Assembly: GCF_003116135.1 (NCBI RefSeq)
Contig: NZ_PDOA01000010.1
Location: 62,001-126,000, forward strand
Source of the DNA: Teichococcus aestuarii
GTDB lineage: Bacteria; Pseudomonadota; Alphaproteobacteria; Acetobacterales; Acetobacteraceae
Length of the DNA stretch: 64,000 nt
Direction of reading: 5' to 3'
Shown here: positions 43,623 to 51,989 of the stretch, one piece after another
How the letters are laid out: every line of letters begins with the position of its first letter
Numbering within the stretch: position 1 is the first letter of the stretch
Made by a program: the position numbers and the translations under genes
The notes under the pieces: generated by a model
Seen by the model: the letters and a program-made list of their open reading frames with translations, nothing else
Database searches by the model: none
What the model was told of the DNA's origin: nothing

Positions 43623-43805
43623 CTGAACCTCCACGGTGGGATGCCGAGGCTGGCAAAGTCGCAGGACAGCTTGTCGGCTGTTGGGCTGAACGATGGCCTC
43701 CGCGGGGCAGCCAAAGCCATCGCGGGGGCCGACCTGCTCGTCCGGCGGGGCTCCGAACCAGCGAGTTGATGCTATGCTGCCGCCTCCCCGAAGCTCACCG
43801 GCGCC

Positions 43806-45767
43806 ATGGACGGACCAACCAGCTGCCAGCCTCCCGCGATGCATGACTTGGACAGGGACGGCACCCGGCTCCCCTACGGCTTGGCCGAGGATGGCCGCCT
43901 GGCCCACGTGTCGGAGGTGGCCTCGGGGCTGGCGTGCCGGTGCCGCTGCCCAGGCTGCGGCGAGCGGCTGGTGGCCCGCAAGGGTGCCATCAAGGTCCAC
44001 CACTTCGCCCACCACGTGGACCGCGCTTGCGTCGGCGCATGGGAAACCACCCTGCACCGGCTGGCCAAGGAGATCGTGCTGGAAGCCCGCGACATCCTCC
44101 TGCCGGACGCGGTGGCCGAGGTCGACGGCCTGCGCCAGGACGTCGCCTTCGCCACCGTCTTCCCCTACGAGGCGGCGGAGGCCGAGGTCGACATGGGTGG
44201 CCTGCGGCCCGATGCCGTCATCCGCGGCCGGGGCAGGGAGCTGCTCCTCGAGTTCCACGTCCGCCATCCCTGCGGCCCCGAGAAGCTGGCCCTCCTGCGG
44301 GAGCGGAACCTGCCCGCGGTCGAGATAGACCTCTCCCGTGTTCCCCGGCACGCCTCCCGTGCCGAGCACGCCGAGCATGTCCTGCGCGCGGCGCCCCGCC
44401 ACTGGCTGCACAACGCCAAGGTCGCCGTTGAGGAGGAGCGCCTGCGGCGCATCGCGGCGGAGCGGGCGGCAGTCGAGAAGCGGCGCTTGCAGCGGCTCCA
44501 TGGCCGGATCGCCGACGAGATCGCGGGCGCCTGGGTTGAGCCGGTGAGCCCTGGCCACTCCAGCTGGCGCATCAGGGCCGTGGACGCTGGCTTCGGCGGG
44601 TTCGTCGGCCGGGCCGTCCCCGGTGACGGATGCTTCGCGGTAGTCGCCGAGACGTGGCAGGCGGCGTTCCTGGACCATGTCGCCATTGGCGCCGCTGGCC
44701 ACTGGGTGACGGGCGACGCCGCGCTCAGGACCCTCCAGAAGCGGCAGATGCTCAAGGCGCCGTTCCAGATCCGGCGGAACTGGGAGCCGGAGCTGGTCGC
44801 GCACATCCAGGAGCGCGTGCCGGGCTTCCGCCCGCCCCACGAGGTCATCGCCGACTACGCCGACTGGCTGGCGGAGCGCGGCCTGCTGATGCGCGTCCGC
44901 CAGGGCTGGGTGGCCGCCCAGACCGTCGGGTGGGAAGCCAGGCAGCGGATGGAGGCGGCGAGTGAGGCGAGGCGCCGCCAAGGTGAACTCCAGGACAAGC
45001 TGGGCACCATGCTGAAGGCGGCTGGGCTGCCCTGGGCGGACACGGCAGGCTGGCTGGAGAGGGCTGTCCCCGAGTTCGGTGCGGTGCCTCGTGTGCTGGC
45101 CGAGGAGGGCGGCGAGGGCTTCGGGCGCCTCATGCGAAGGCTCGATGAGCTCGAGAGGATGGTCCAGCCGCAAGCCAGTCCGTACGAGGGCGGCTTGCTG
45201 GGCCTGCCGCTGGATGCGGTGCGGCTGAGGCGCCGGGACGAGGCGCGTGCCCGGCAGGAGGCCGCACGCCTCGAGCGCGAGGAGTTCGCGCGGCAGGCTG
45301 CGGAACGCCGCCGCCAAGAGTCAGGGGACTTCGTGGGCACCCTGATGACACGAGCCGTCGCCTTGATGGGTCAACATGCGGGCACGACCTGGGTCTGTGA
45401 TGCGGTCAGCGCCGCAACCGGGCTGCCCCTCGACGAGGGGCAGTTCGCCCTGGACTGGCAGGCGAGGAACCGCATCAGCGAGGCGATGGCGGGCGAGCGG
45501 GACCGCATCATGGCGACCCGGGAAGCCGAGAGGCGCCGCCTCGACAAGGAGGCGGAGGCTGCCGCCGTTGTGGCAGGCTGCCGGAGCAGGCTGGAGGCGG
45601 AGGTGATGGCCCGCTTCCCCGGTCAGCCGGACTGGGCGCACATGTGGCTACGCGGCAAGCACCCCGCATTGGGCCGGTCGCCCTGGGAACAGTGCGTCGA
45701 CGAACGGACGCTCGAACGCTGCAGGAGCCTGCTCGATGCGGCGCGGCCTAAGGGCAGGCGGCGGTAA
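43806..45767 (+). CDS. CoiA-like protein with zinc-ribbon and nuclease-like core
   Basis: 653 residues. The N-terminal motif CRCPGCGERLVARKGAIKVHHFAHHVDRAC is the zinc/HFAH signature of the CoiA family, followed by HRLAKEIVLEA and LRPDAVIRGRGRELLLEFHVRHP, a PD-(D/E)xK-like core (Asp, then ExH in place of ExK). The rest is a long helical, Arg/Glu-rich region. CoiA is known from competence, but homologues also occur in accessory regions where their role is unclear. The start is uncertain (43806 or 43839); neither has a clear ribosome site. Confidence 0.7.
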   Translation: MDGPTSCQPPAMHDLDRDGTRLPYGLAEDGRLAHVSEVASGLACRCRCPGCGERLVARKGAIKVHHFAHHVDRACVGAWETTLHRLAKEIVLEARDILLPDAVAEVDGLRQDVAFATVFPYEAAEAEVDMGGLRPDAVIRGRGRELLLEFHVRHPCGPEKLALLRERNLPAVEIDLSRVPRHASRAEHAEHVLRAAPRHWLHNAKVAVEEERLRRIAAERAAVEKRRLQRLHGRIADEIAGAWVEPVSPGHSSWRIRAVDAGFGGFVGRAVPGDGCFAVVAETWQAAFLDHVAIGAAGHWVTGDAALRTLQKRQMLKAPFQIRRNWEPELVAHIQERVPGFRPPHEVIADYADWLAERGLLMRVRQGWVAAQTVGWEARQRMEAASEARRRQGELQDKLGTMLKAAGLPWADTAGWLERAVPEFGAVPRVLAEEGGEGFGRLMRRLDELERMVQPQASPYEGGLLGLPLDAVRLRRRDEARARQEAARLEREEFARQAAERRRQESGDFVGTLMTRAVALMGQHAGTTWVCDAVSAATGLPLDEGQFALDWQARNRISEAMAGERDRIMATREAERRRLDKEAEAAAVVAGCRSRLEAEVMARFPGQPDWAHMWLRGKHPALGRSPWEQCVDERTLERCRSLLDAARPKGRRR

Positions 45768-45868
45768 GGTGATCGGCACGGGCCGATAGCTTGGAGGGCT
45801 CCATTTCCAGCCCCCATGACCGAACATGGGGCACGCTGCTCCGTTGTGGCAGGTCAGGAGGACAACCG

Positions 45869-46096
45869 ATGATCGATCCCACATCCGAGATGGCTCGCCT
45901 CGTGGAGAGGGCGAGGCCGTACGTTCCGCAGAGGATTACGCTGGGAACTATCGTGCTTGAGGGTGCCGCACCTCGCCTCGCTTGCGTCTCAGTCGAGCAG
46001 CATCCCGATCAGGACGGGGACCACGTGCGGCGGCAAGATGATGTCGAAGGTGCCGCCTTCATGAAGCCGTCCAGAGACGAGGACGAGATCGTTTGA
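45869..46096 (+). CDS. Possible small protein
   Basis: 75 residues, starting MIDPTSEMARLVERARPYVPQ and then RITLGTIVLEGAAPRLA. A very good AGGAGG lies 9 bases before the ATG. The second half overlaps a converging gene (45989-46477) and turns Asp/Gln/Arg-rich, so only the first 40 residues look natural. It may be the remnant of a longer gene. Confidence 0.35.
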   Translation: MIDPTSEMARLVERARPYVPQRITLGTIVLEGAAPRLACVSVEQHPDQDGDHVRRQDDVEGAAFMKPSRDEDEIV

Positions 46097-46477
46097 AGTC
46101 GGCGAGGCGCTCACCTCGGCGACCATCGACCGGGTCGCGTAGTCATTGATGTTCCCGGCATTGGCGGCCGATCCCATGCCGCTGGACGCCTGCTGGAATG
46201 CAGCCATCCCCGCATCGAAAGCGGCCATGTCCGAGCCCGCCACCCGGGTCACCAGGTGCCCGACAGGTGCGGAGCCGAGCGCATCGATGAGCTGATCGCG
46301 TCCCCTCGATGTGAACGCGAGCGTCCTGTCCGAGAGGGGAGGATGCCGGAAGGTGATGGCGTAGCAGGGCTCTCGAGCAGTCTCCGTGATGTGCGCGAGG
46401 GCGACCCTTGCGCCGATCACGACGCCGGGCCGGTAGGTTCCAGGCTTTGCCGGGGTTTCAATGCTGTCGTCGGCCAT
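45989..46477 (-). CDS. Hypothetical protein
   Basis: 162 residues from MADDSIETP; an ATG 9 bases further upstream is possible. It has beta-rich segments (YRPGVVIGARVALAHITETA, CYAITFRHPPLSDRTLAFTS), an Ala/Gly/Met-rich helix and a C-terminal strand region (VLVSGRLHEGGTFDIILPPHVVPVLIGMLLD). It looks folded, without a known domain. It stands alone between the CoiA-like gene and another unknown gene. Confidence 0.55.
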   Translation of the reverse strand: MADDSIETPAKPGTYRPGVVIGARVALAHITETAREPCYAITFRHPPLSDRTLAFTSRGRDQLIDALGSAPVGHLVTRVAGSDMAAFDAGMAAFQQASSGMGSAANAGNINDYATRSMVAEVSASPTSNDLVLVSGRLHEGGTFDIILPPHVVPVLIGMLLD

Positions 46478-46604
46478 GGATGCCATCCGCGAATTCCCGG
46501 CAGCCTATAGTCGCTTGGCTCGGGCGGCGACAGGCGAATGTCACAGAGGGTTATGCCGATTTGGCTGTGGCCCGCCGCGTCTCGACGCGACCGCCTATCG
46601 GCTC

Positions 46605-46904
46605 TCATGATCCGATGATGCCAAGGATTCCTGCGCCCAGCTTCCCGGCGTCCTCCTCGCGCAGAACGACGGTGACCGGCTGGAGCACATGACCGGCCGG
46701 ATGCCGCAGCACCGCTTGGCCGGTCACGCGGACGATGCCGCCGACCCGCTCGTAGGCGAAAGCGAACGCGCCCTCGGGGCCCCGCGACAGCTCCAGCATC
46801 CAGGACCCGTCGGCGCCCTGCACCACCGGCGGCTGTCCCTCCGGGCGTGCCAGCGGGGCAGGGGTGTGGCCGATGAACGTCGTGTCCTTGCCGGGCATGC
46901 GCAT
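46605..46904 (-). CDS. Hypothetical protein
   Basis: 99 residues: PGKDTTFIGHTPAPLARPEG, then SWMLELSRGPEGAFAFAYERVGGIVRVTG and a Gly-rich end (KLGAGILGIIGS). Predicted beta-sandwich-like; no family recognised. Starts at 46904 or 46898; GAAGGA lies just upstream of the first. It reads in the same direction as the ribbon-helix-helix genes, 160 bases beyond them. Confidence 0.5.
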   Translation of the reverse strand: MRMPGKDTTFIGHTPAPLARPEGQPPVVQGADGSWMLELSRGPEGAFAFAYERVGGIVRVTGQAVLRHPAGHVLQPVTVVLREEDAGKLGAGILGIIGS

Positions 46905-47066
46905 TCCTTCTGCTTCCGCGCACGCCGTCCTTGGTGACCAACGACCAAGCCTTGCTGGCGTGCGGCGGCGAAGGTGGCGCCGACGCGATCGCCGGTCCAA
47001 TCACAGGAACGGCGCCGCGCGGCGGGACGGAGGCGACGGCCGCGCGACGGCCCGCATGACCGGGCG

Positions 47067-47618
47067 TCAATCCTTCGCGGACGCCTTGCCGCCGGACGCC
47101 TCCATGACGACACGGACCATCATCTCGACGGCCGCCGACCGGCTGCCCAGCCCGTTGTAACTGGCCAGCGTGTCCAGCCATCCGGCAGTCTCGGCGTCTA
47201 TTCGGATGGTGCGGAAATCCTCTGCCCGGCGCACCTCGTCACGCAGCTTCGCCAGCAGCCGCGCCCGCGTGGCCACGGCGAACTTCTCGGTCACCAGCAA
47301 GTCGGGCGAGTGCGGATTCAGCACGTGCCGGGTCAGCCAATCCGCCTGCGCGGCGCCACGTGCTGCGCGCCACGCCGTGCGGCGCACCGGGAATGAATCT
47401 GCGAGCGCGTTGTGCTCTTCGTCGGTCGCCTCGGGCGGGAAGGCCAGGATGGGTTCCGGCCCCCCAGCCTCCCGGTACTGCCCGACGCGCCTCAGCACGC
47501 CCGGGTGCCGCATCGCCACGCCAGCTTTGGCCAGCCACGCGAAGCAATCGTCGCCGACCTCCTGCTGGAGCAGCATGGCGGCCATCCTCTCACGCCTCGG
47601 CGTCGTGCGGCGGCCCAT
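47067..47618 (-). CDS. Ribbon-helix-helix-like protein, paralogue 1
   Basis: 183 residues. The C-terminal 50 residues read FRTIRIDAETAGWLDTLASYNGLGSRSAAVEMMVRVVM, a ribbon-helix-helix pattern: a short strand with alternating residues, then two helices. The middle part DWLTRHVLNPHSPDLLVTEKFAVATRARLLAKLRDEVRRAE aligns with the next gene upstream, so the two are tandem duplicates. AAGGA precedes the ATG at 47618. Probably a DNA-binding regulator; its target may be the palindromes at 48256-48308. Confidence 0.6.
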   Translation of the reverse strand: MGRRTTPRRERMAAMLLQQEVGDDCFAWLAKAGVAMRHPGVLRRVGQYREAGGPEPILAFPPEATDEEHNALADSFPVRRTAWRAARGAAQADWLTRHVLNPHSPDLLVTEKFAVATRARLLAKLRDEVRRAEDFRTIRIDAETAGWLDTLASYNGLGSRSAAVEMMVRVVMEASGGKASAKD

Positions 47619-47662
47619 GGTGGTTGTCCTTTCCCCGACGGCGTGGCGGCGGGCAGCCCCGG

Positions 47663-48196
47663 TTACCCGGCGCCCGACCCATCCCGTTTTCCTTCTGATG
47701 ACCTCAGGTGCGTGGTCGCGACCCGGGCCATCGCCTTCACCGTCTCCGAGCGGCTCGTGCACCCGAACAGCCTGCGGCCGATCTCGTCCAGCCCGAGGGC
47801 CGTCTCCTCGGAAACGCGGACCGTCAGGACAGGGCCACGGGCGATCCGCGCCCGGTCGCGGAGCTTGGCCAGCAGCCGGGCGCGCAGCGCTTTCGCCCGG
47901 TCCGGAGGAAGCAGGCAGTCAGGGGAAACCGGGTCCAGCACGTGGCGCAGCAGCCAATCGTCCTCGTGGCGCTGGCGCGACCGGAGAAATCTTTGCCTGG
48001 CGGCCTCGCCTATCGGCTCCGACCCGCCGCTGGCCGCGACGGGGCCGCGCGAGTACGCGTGCAGGACGCTCCTGAGAGCGTCCGAGTACAGCTTGGCGCC
48101 GTGCGCCCGCAGCCAGCCTTCGAGGTCGAACCCGAACTCGGACCGCAGCAGCCGCAGCAGTTCCTTGTCGCGTTCTGCTATCGGTGGCGTGCCCAT
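47663..48196 (-). CDS. Ribbon-helix-helix-like protein, paralogue 2
   Basis: 177 residues. DWLLRHVLDPVSPDCLLPPDRAKALRARLLAKLRD and the C-terminal VLTVRVSEETALGLDEIGRRLFGCTSRSETVKAMARV match paralogue 1 in order and spacing. The latter is a good ribbon-helix-helix. The N-terminal parts differ (here AERDKELLRLLRSEFGFDLEGWLRAHG), so ligands or partners may differ. The gene starts at 48196, about 60 bases below two perfect palindromes, which suits autoregulation. The next gene starts 45 bases after its stop. Confidence 0.6.
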   Translation of the reverse strand: MGTPPIAERDKELLRLLRSEFGFDLEGWLRAHGAKLYSDALRSVLHAYSRGPVAASGGSEPIGEAARQRFLRSRQRHEDDWLLRHVLDPVSPDCLLPPDRAKALRARLLAKLRDRARIARGPVLTVRVSEETALGLDEIGRRLFGCTSRSETVKAMARVATTHLRSSEGKRDGSGAG

Positions 48197-48255
48197 GCAG
48201 CGCCCAATCCTTGTTTCTCGGCGGACCTCGACGGTGCCAAGGGGCAACGCGAATA

Positions 48256-48308
48256 CCGTGGAACTCCACGGCCAGCAAGCGCCGCCCCACAGGGCGTGGA
48301 GCTCCACG
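48256..48308 (-). promoter_or_regulatory. Two GTGGA-TCCAC palindromes upstream of the ribbon-helix-helix genes
   Basis: CCGTGGA and TCCACGG around AC (48256-48271), and CGTGGAGCTCCACG (48295-48308). Centres are about 38 bases apart. Both lie just upstream of the gene starting at 48196. Repeated short palindromes are typical ribbon-helix-helix operators. Confidence 0.5.
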
Positions 48309-48380
48309 GTAAATGCGCAGGGTCAATCGGCCACCGGCGCCGCCGCGTCGGCGTCACTGCGTCCAGGGAAGCCATTCCGG

Positions 48381-48414
48381 CGCGATCCGTAGTGAAGTTC
48401 CGCGCGATCCGTAG
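48381..48414. repeat. Tandem 22-base repeat
   Basis: CGCGATCCGTAG occurs at 48381-48392 and again at 48403-48414, with similar bases following each copy (GTGAAGTTC, GGGAAGAGC type). The unit is 22 bases, about two helical turns, so protein binding is plausible. It lies in the gap between the two divergent units. Confidence 0.5.
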
Positions 48415-48436
48415 GGGAAGAGCCCCGTAACCGACT

Positions 48437-48454
48437 GATTCCGCGAGCGGAATC
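48437..48454. repeat. Palindrome GATTCCGC/GCGGAATC
   Basis: Eight-base arms with two bases between them, followed at 48461-48477 by a looser GAATC/GATTC pair. It sits in the 620-base gap between the ribbon-helix-helix genes and the PstS-like gene. Function unknown. Confidence 0.4.
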
Positions 48455-48770
48455 GGCTCCGAATCTTGAATAGATTCCAGGGGGACCGCGCGCCGCCGGT
48501 TCGGCATGCCTTAGTCGGCCAGCGACGAGGTGCGGCGGCAGGCCGAGAAACAGGGTTGACCGCTCTGGGTTCCGCGCACGTCGTTGGCTGCGCGGAGGCT
48601 CCCATCCGGCTTCCGCCAGGCGCGGGCAGGACGGCTGGCAGCCCGCCAGGGCTTCGCTGATGCGCCGTACGCCCGCCATCAACTGGCATCAAATGCCCCT
48701 CCCCCGACGGGGAGAGTTCACGGAACTGAAACAGACAGCTTCTTGGCGAGATGATACGACGTTTCCACAA

Positions 48771-48792
48771 ATATCGAACCGACGTTCGATAT
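48771..48792 (+). promoter_or_regulatory. ArsR-type operator of the second arsenic operon
   Basis: Perfect 9-base arms ATATCGAAC (48771-48779) and GTTCGATAT (48784-48792), separated by four bases, 24 bases before the PstS-like gene. The TCGAA core matches the arsR operator at 17068-17085. Probably bound by the ArsR-ArsC fusion and/or ArsR. Confidence 0.6.
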
Positions 48793-48815
48793 GCGCGAAG
48801 CAGGAGTTCACGGCG

Positions 48816-49940
48816 ATGTCGTCGAAGCCGACGTCCGGCGCCACAGCGGCCGGGACCACGAAGCCAAACCGGGCAGGGGCCTTGGTGCCGCGGGCGGGTA
48901 GGCTGCTCGCGCTGGCGGGGACCGCGGCGGCTTTCCTCGGGGTGGCCGCGCCCGCGCAGGCCGAGACCCGAGAGGTCACCCAGGTCACCGGCAGCTCCAC
49001 GGTGGCCCCGTTCAGCCGGGCCGTCGCCGAGGCGGTCGGTAAGGCAGCGGGCGGGGAGCGGGTCCGGGTGGCCAGCACCGGCACGGTGCACGGCTTCGCC
49101 CAGTTCTGCCGCAGCAACGGCCTCGGCAACCCGGACGTGCAGGACGCCTCGCGCCGCATCAACGCGGGCGAGTTCGCCCTGTGCGTGCGGAACGGCGTCA
49201 ACGAGATCATGGAGATCCCCATCGGCTACGACGGCATCGTCGTCGCCCACCGGAAGGGCCTCGCCTCGCCGAACTTCACGCTGGCTCAGCTCTGGCTCGG
49301 CGTTGCCAAGCAGGTGCCGCGGGACGGGCGGCTCGTGCCGAACCCCTACACCTCGTGGCGCCAGATCTCGCCGGAGCTGCCGGACTGGCCGATCCGCGTC
49401 ATCGGCCCGCCGCCGACCTCGGGCACGCGCGACAGCTTCACCGAACTGGCGATGATCCCCGCGTGCCGCACGGCACCGGAGGTCCAGGCCATCGAGGAAG
49501 CCGCCGAGCGGACCCGGGTCTGCTCCACGGTGCGCGAGGACGGCCGCTGGACCGACGCCGGTGAGGACGATCATGCCATCGTGGCCAAAATCGCGAACGG
49601 CGCCGACGGCACCCTGGGCATCTTCGGGTTCAGCTTCCTGGAGGCCGCCCGCGACCGCATCGAGGGTTCGATGGTCGGCGGGGTCGACGACACGGTGGAG
49701 ACCATCGCCTCTGGCCAGTACCCGCTCTCCCGCCCGCTGTTCCTGTACGTGAAGCGGCCGAACATCGACCGCGTGCCCGGCCTCAAGGAATTCCTCGCCG
49801 AGTACGCCTCTGATCACGCCCTGGGCCGGGAAGGCTACCTGGCCCGCATCGGGCTCGTGCCGTTACCGGCGGAGCGGCTCCGCGCCATCCAGGACGCGGT
49901 GCGCAACCGCGTCATCATGGACCGGCGCCCGGCGGGCTAA
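48816..49940 (+). CDS. PstS-like phosphate/arsenate-binding protein
   Basis: Periplasmic binding protein of 374 residues. A long N-terminal signal region (RAGRLLALAGTAAAFLGVAAPAQA) is followed by the PstS phosphate loop ITGSSTVAPFSRAVAEAVG-like sequence (VTGSSTVAPFSR) and PPPTSGTRDSFTE. Its place as the first gene of an arsenic operon suggests handling of phosphate against arsenate. AGGAG precedes the ATG at 48816. The operator at 48771-48792 implies arsenic-dependent expression. No Pst permease genes follow. Confidence 0.85.
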   Translation: MSSKPTSGATAAGTTKPNRAGALVPRAGRLLALAGTAAAFLGVAAPAQAETREVTQVTGSSTVAPFSRAVAEAVGKAAGGERVRVASTGTVHGFAQFCRSNGLGNPDVQDASRRINAGEFALCVRNGVNEIMEIPIGYDGIVVAHRKGLASPNFTLAQLWLGVAKQVPRDGRLVPNPYTSWRQISPELPDWPIRVIGPPPTSGTRDSFTELAMIPACRTAPEVQAIEEAAERTRVCSTVREDGRWTDAGEDDHAIVAKIANGADGTLGIFGFSFLEAARDRIEGSMVGGVDDTVETIASGQYPLSRPLFLYVKRPNIDRVPGLKEFLAEYASDHALGREGYLARIGLVPLPAERLRAIQDAVRNRVIMDRRPAG

Positions 49941-50077
49941 GGGCGATGCGCGGCCGTGACCCCCGAGACCTCGACCCGCCTGCCGCTGGTCGGCGCCCGT
50001 CGGCCGCCGGTGGCGGTGGCTGCGCCGGGCCGCGGCCCGCGGGGGACACGGCCGCGCCGTTCGACTATGGCGACAGC

Positions 50078-50938
50078 ATGGAAGCCACCGAAGCCGCGTC
50101 CGTGTTCTCCGCCCTCGGCCAGGGTTCCCGCCTCGACCTGCTCCGCACCCTGCTGGACGCCGGGCCGGACGGGTTGCCAGCGGGCGTCCTGGCGGAGCGG
50201 CTCGGCATCGTCCCGTCCACGCTGTCCTTCCACCTCAGGGGCCTGGAGCAGGTCGGGCTGATCCGCTCCACGCGGCAGGGGCGCAGCCTCATCTACGCCG
50301 CCCAGATCGACCGGCTGCGGCACGTCGTCACCTTCCTGACCGAGACCTGCTGCGGTGGCCGCCCGGAACTGTGCGGCAGCCTGACTCCGGCACCGGCGGC
50401 AGCACCCCTGCGGGACGGCCCCATGGTCGCCGCCTTCAACGTGCTGTTCCTGTGCACCCGGAACTCGGCCCGCTCGGTCATGGCCGAGGCCATCCTGAAC
50501 AAGCTCGGCGGCGGCCGCTTCCGCGCCTACTCGGCGGGCTCCGATCCGGCGGCGCGGCCAATGGCGGAAGTCCTGCGCAAGCTGGAGAGCCTCGGCCACG
50601 ACGTCTCCGCGGTGCGCAGCAAGTCCTACCGCGAGTTCCAGGGGCCGGACGCGCCGAGGATGGATTTCGTCATCACCCTCTGCGACGAGCTCCAGGGCCA
50701 GCACTGCCCCGACTTCGGCGGGCAGGCCATCACGGCGTCATGGCCGCTGCCCGGCCCCGGCCGCTACGAGGCCGGGTCTCCGGACCGCCAGCTGATGGTC
50801 AACGAGCTCTACGCCAGCCTGCACCGTCGCCTCGGCATCCTCACCAATCTCAAGGTGGACGCGCTCGACCGGCTGTCCCTGCGCCACCGCGTGGACGACC
50901 TCGGCGAATCCCCTCTCACCGTCGCAAGGGAGCGCTGA
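50078..50938 (+). CDS. ArsR-ArsC fusion: repressor joined to a phosphatase-type arsenate reductase
   Basis: 286 residues. Residues 1-100 are an ArsR winged helix ([19 protein letters not shown]) with Cys91, Cys92 and Cys99. Residues from about 118 form a low-molecular-weight phosphatase-type Ars[18 protein letters not shown], with the C-x5-R loop (Cys126 to Arg132) and a redox pair Cys202 and Cys210 ([10 protein letters not shown]), as in thioredoxin-coupled enzymes. One chain thus combines sensor and enzyme. The ATG at 50078 starts the ArsR domain; the frame is open upstream without coding character. The GAPDH gene starts one base after the stop. Confidence 0.9.
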   Translation: MEATEAASVFSALGQGSRLDLLRTLLDAGPDGLPAGVLAERLGIVPSTLSFHLRGLEQVGLIRSTRQGRSLIYAAQIDRLRHVVTFLTETCCGGRPELCGSLTPAPAAAPLRDGPMVAAFNVLFLCTRNSARSVMAEAILNKLGGGRFRAYSAGSDPAARPMAEVLRKLESLGHDVSAVRSKSYREFQGPDAPRMDFVITLCDELQGQHCPDFGGQAITASWPLPGPGRYEAGSPDRQLMVNELYASLHRRLGILTNLKVDALDRLSLRHRVDDLGESPLTVARER

Positions 50939-50939
50939 C

Positions 50940-51989
50940 ATGCGCGTCGGCATCAACGGCATGGGCCGCATCGGCCGTCTGGCCTTCCGTGCCGCCATGG
51001 GCGGCGTCCACCGCGAGACGGACGACCCCCGCGCGGGCAACCGGCTGGACGTCGTCCACGTCAACGAGCTGAAGGGCGGCGTCGAGGCGACGGCGCACCT
51101 GCTGGAGTTCGACACCATCCACGGCCGCTGGCGCGAGCGGATCGCGGCGGAGGGCGGCGAGGCGTTGCGCCTCGGCGACCGGCGCGTCGGCTTCAGCGCC
51201 GCGGCGGCGCCGGGCGACCTCCCCTGGGGAGACCTCGGCTGCGATGTCGTCCTGGAGTGCACTGGCAAGTTCCTGAAGCAGGAGCAGCTCCAGCAGTACT
51301 TCGACCGCGGCGTGAAGCGCGTCATCGTGGCGGCGCCGGTGAAGGACCCGGCCGCGGCGGCCCTGAACATCGTGGTGGGCGTCAACGACCACGAGTACGA
51401 CCCGGCCCGGCACCGGCTTCTGACGGCGGCGTCCTGCACGACGAACTGCCTGGCGCCGGTGGTGAAGGTCGTCCACGAGGCCATCGGCATCCGCCACGGC
51501 CAGATCACCACCATCCACGACCCGACGAACACCAACGTCGTGGTGGACGCCCCCCACAAGGATCTGCGGCGCGCCCGGTCGGCCATGCTGTCCCTGCAGC
51601 CGACGACCACCGGCAGCGCCACCGCCATCGCGCTCATCTACCCGGAACTCCAGGGCCGCCTGAACGGCCACGCCGTCCGGGCGCCGGTGCTGAACGCCTC
51701 GCTGACGGACGCCGTCTTCGAGCTGCGGCGGGAGACCACGGCGGAGGAGGTGAACGCCCTGTTCCGCGACGCCGCCGCCGGGCCGCTGGCGGGCATCCTC
51801 GGCTACGAGGAGCGCCCGCTGGTCTCCGCCGACTACGCCAACGACACCCGCAGCGCCATCGTCGACGCGCCCAGCACGCTGGTGACCGACGGCACCATGC
51901 TCAAGGTCTACGCCTGGTACGACAACGAGATGGGCTACGCCTGCCGGATGGTCGACCTCGCCTGCATCGTCGGGGAGCGCGGCGTCTGA
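50940..51989 (+). CDS. Glyceraldehyde-3-phosphate dehydrogenase of the arsenate-efflux pair
   Basis: Uses arsenate in place of phosphate to form 1-arseno-3-phosphoglycerate, which ArsJ then exports; the pair is a known arsenate-resistance route. 349 residues: NAD-binding [15 protein letters not shown], catalytic Cys166 in SCTTNC, and [15 protein letters not shown] at the end. It contains the small variations typical of ars-linked GAPDH copies. The start lies one base after the ArsR-ArsC fusion stop, and the stop overlaps the arsJ ATG (TGATG). Confidence 0.92.
   Translation: MRVGINGMGRIGRLAFRAAMGGVHRETDDPRAGNRLDVVHVNELKGGVEATAHLLEFDTIHGRWRERIAAEGGEALRLGDRRVGFSAAAAPGDLPWGDLGCDVVLECTGKFLKQEQLQQYFDRGVKRVIVAAPVKDPAAAALNIVVGVNDHEYDPARHRLLTAASCTTNCLAPVVKVVHEAIGIRHGQITTIHDPTNTNVVVDAPHKDLRRARSAMLSLQPTTTGSATAIALIYPELQGRLNGHAVRAPVLNASLTDAVFELRRETTAEEVNALFRDAAAGPLAGILGYEERPLVSADYANDTRSAIVDAPSTLVTDGTMLKVYAWYDNEMGYACRMVDLACIVGERGV

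Noticed and set aside
48354-49817. Minus-strand frame opposite the PstS-like gene
   Set aside because: No coherent domain, and the PstS motifs on the plus strand are clear.
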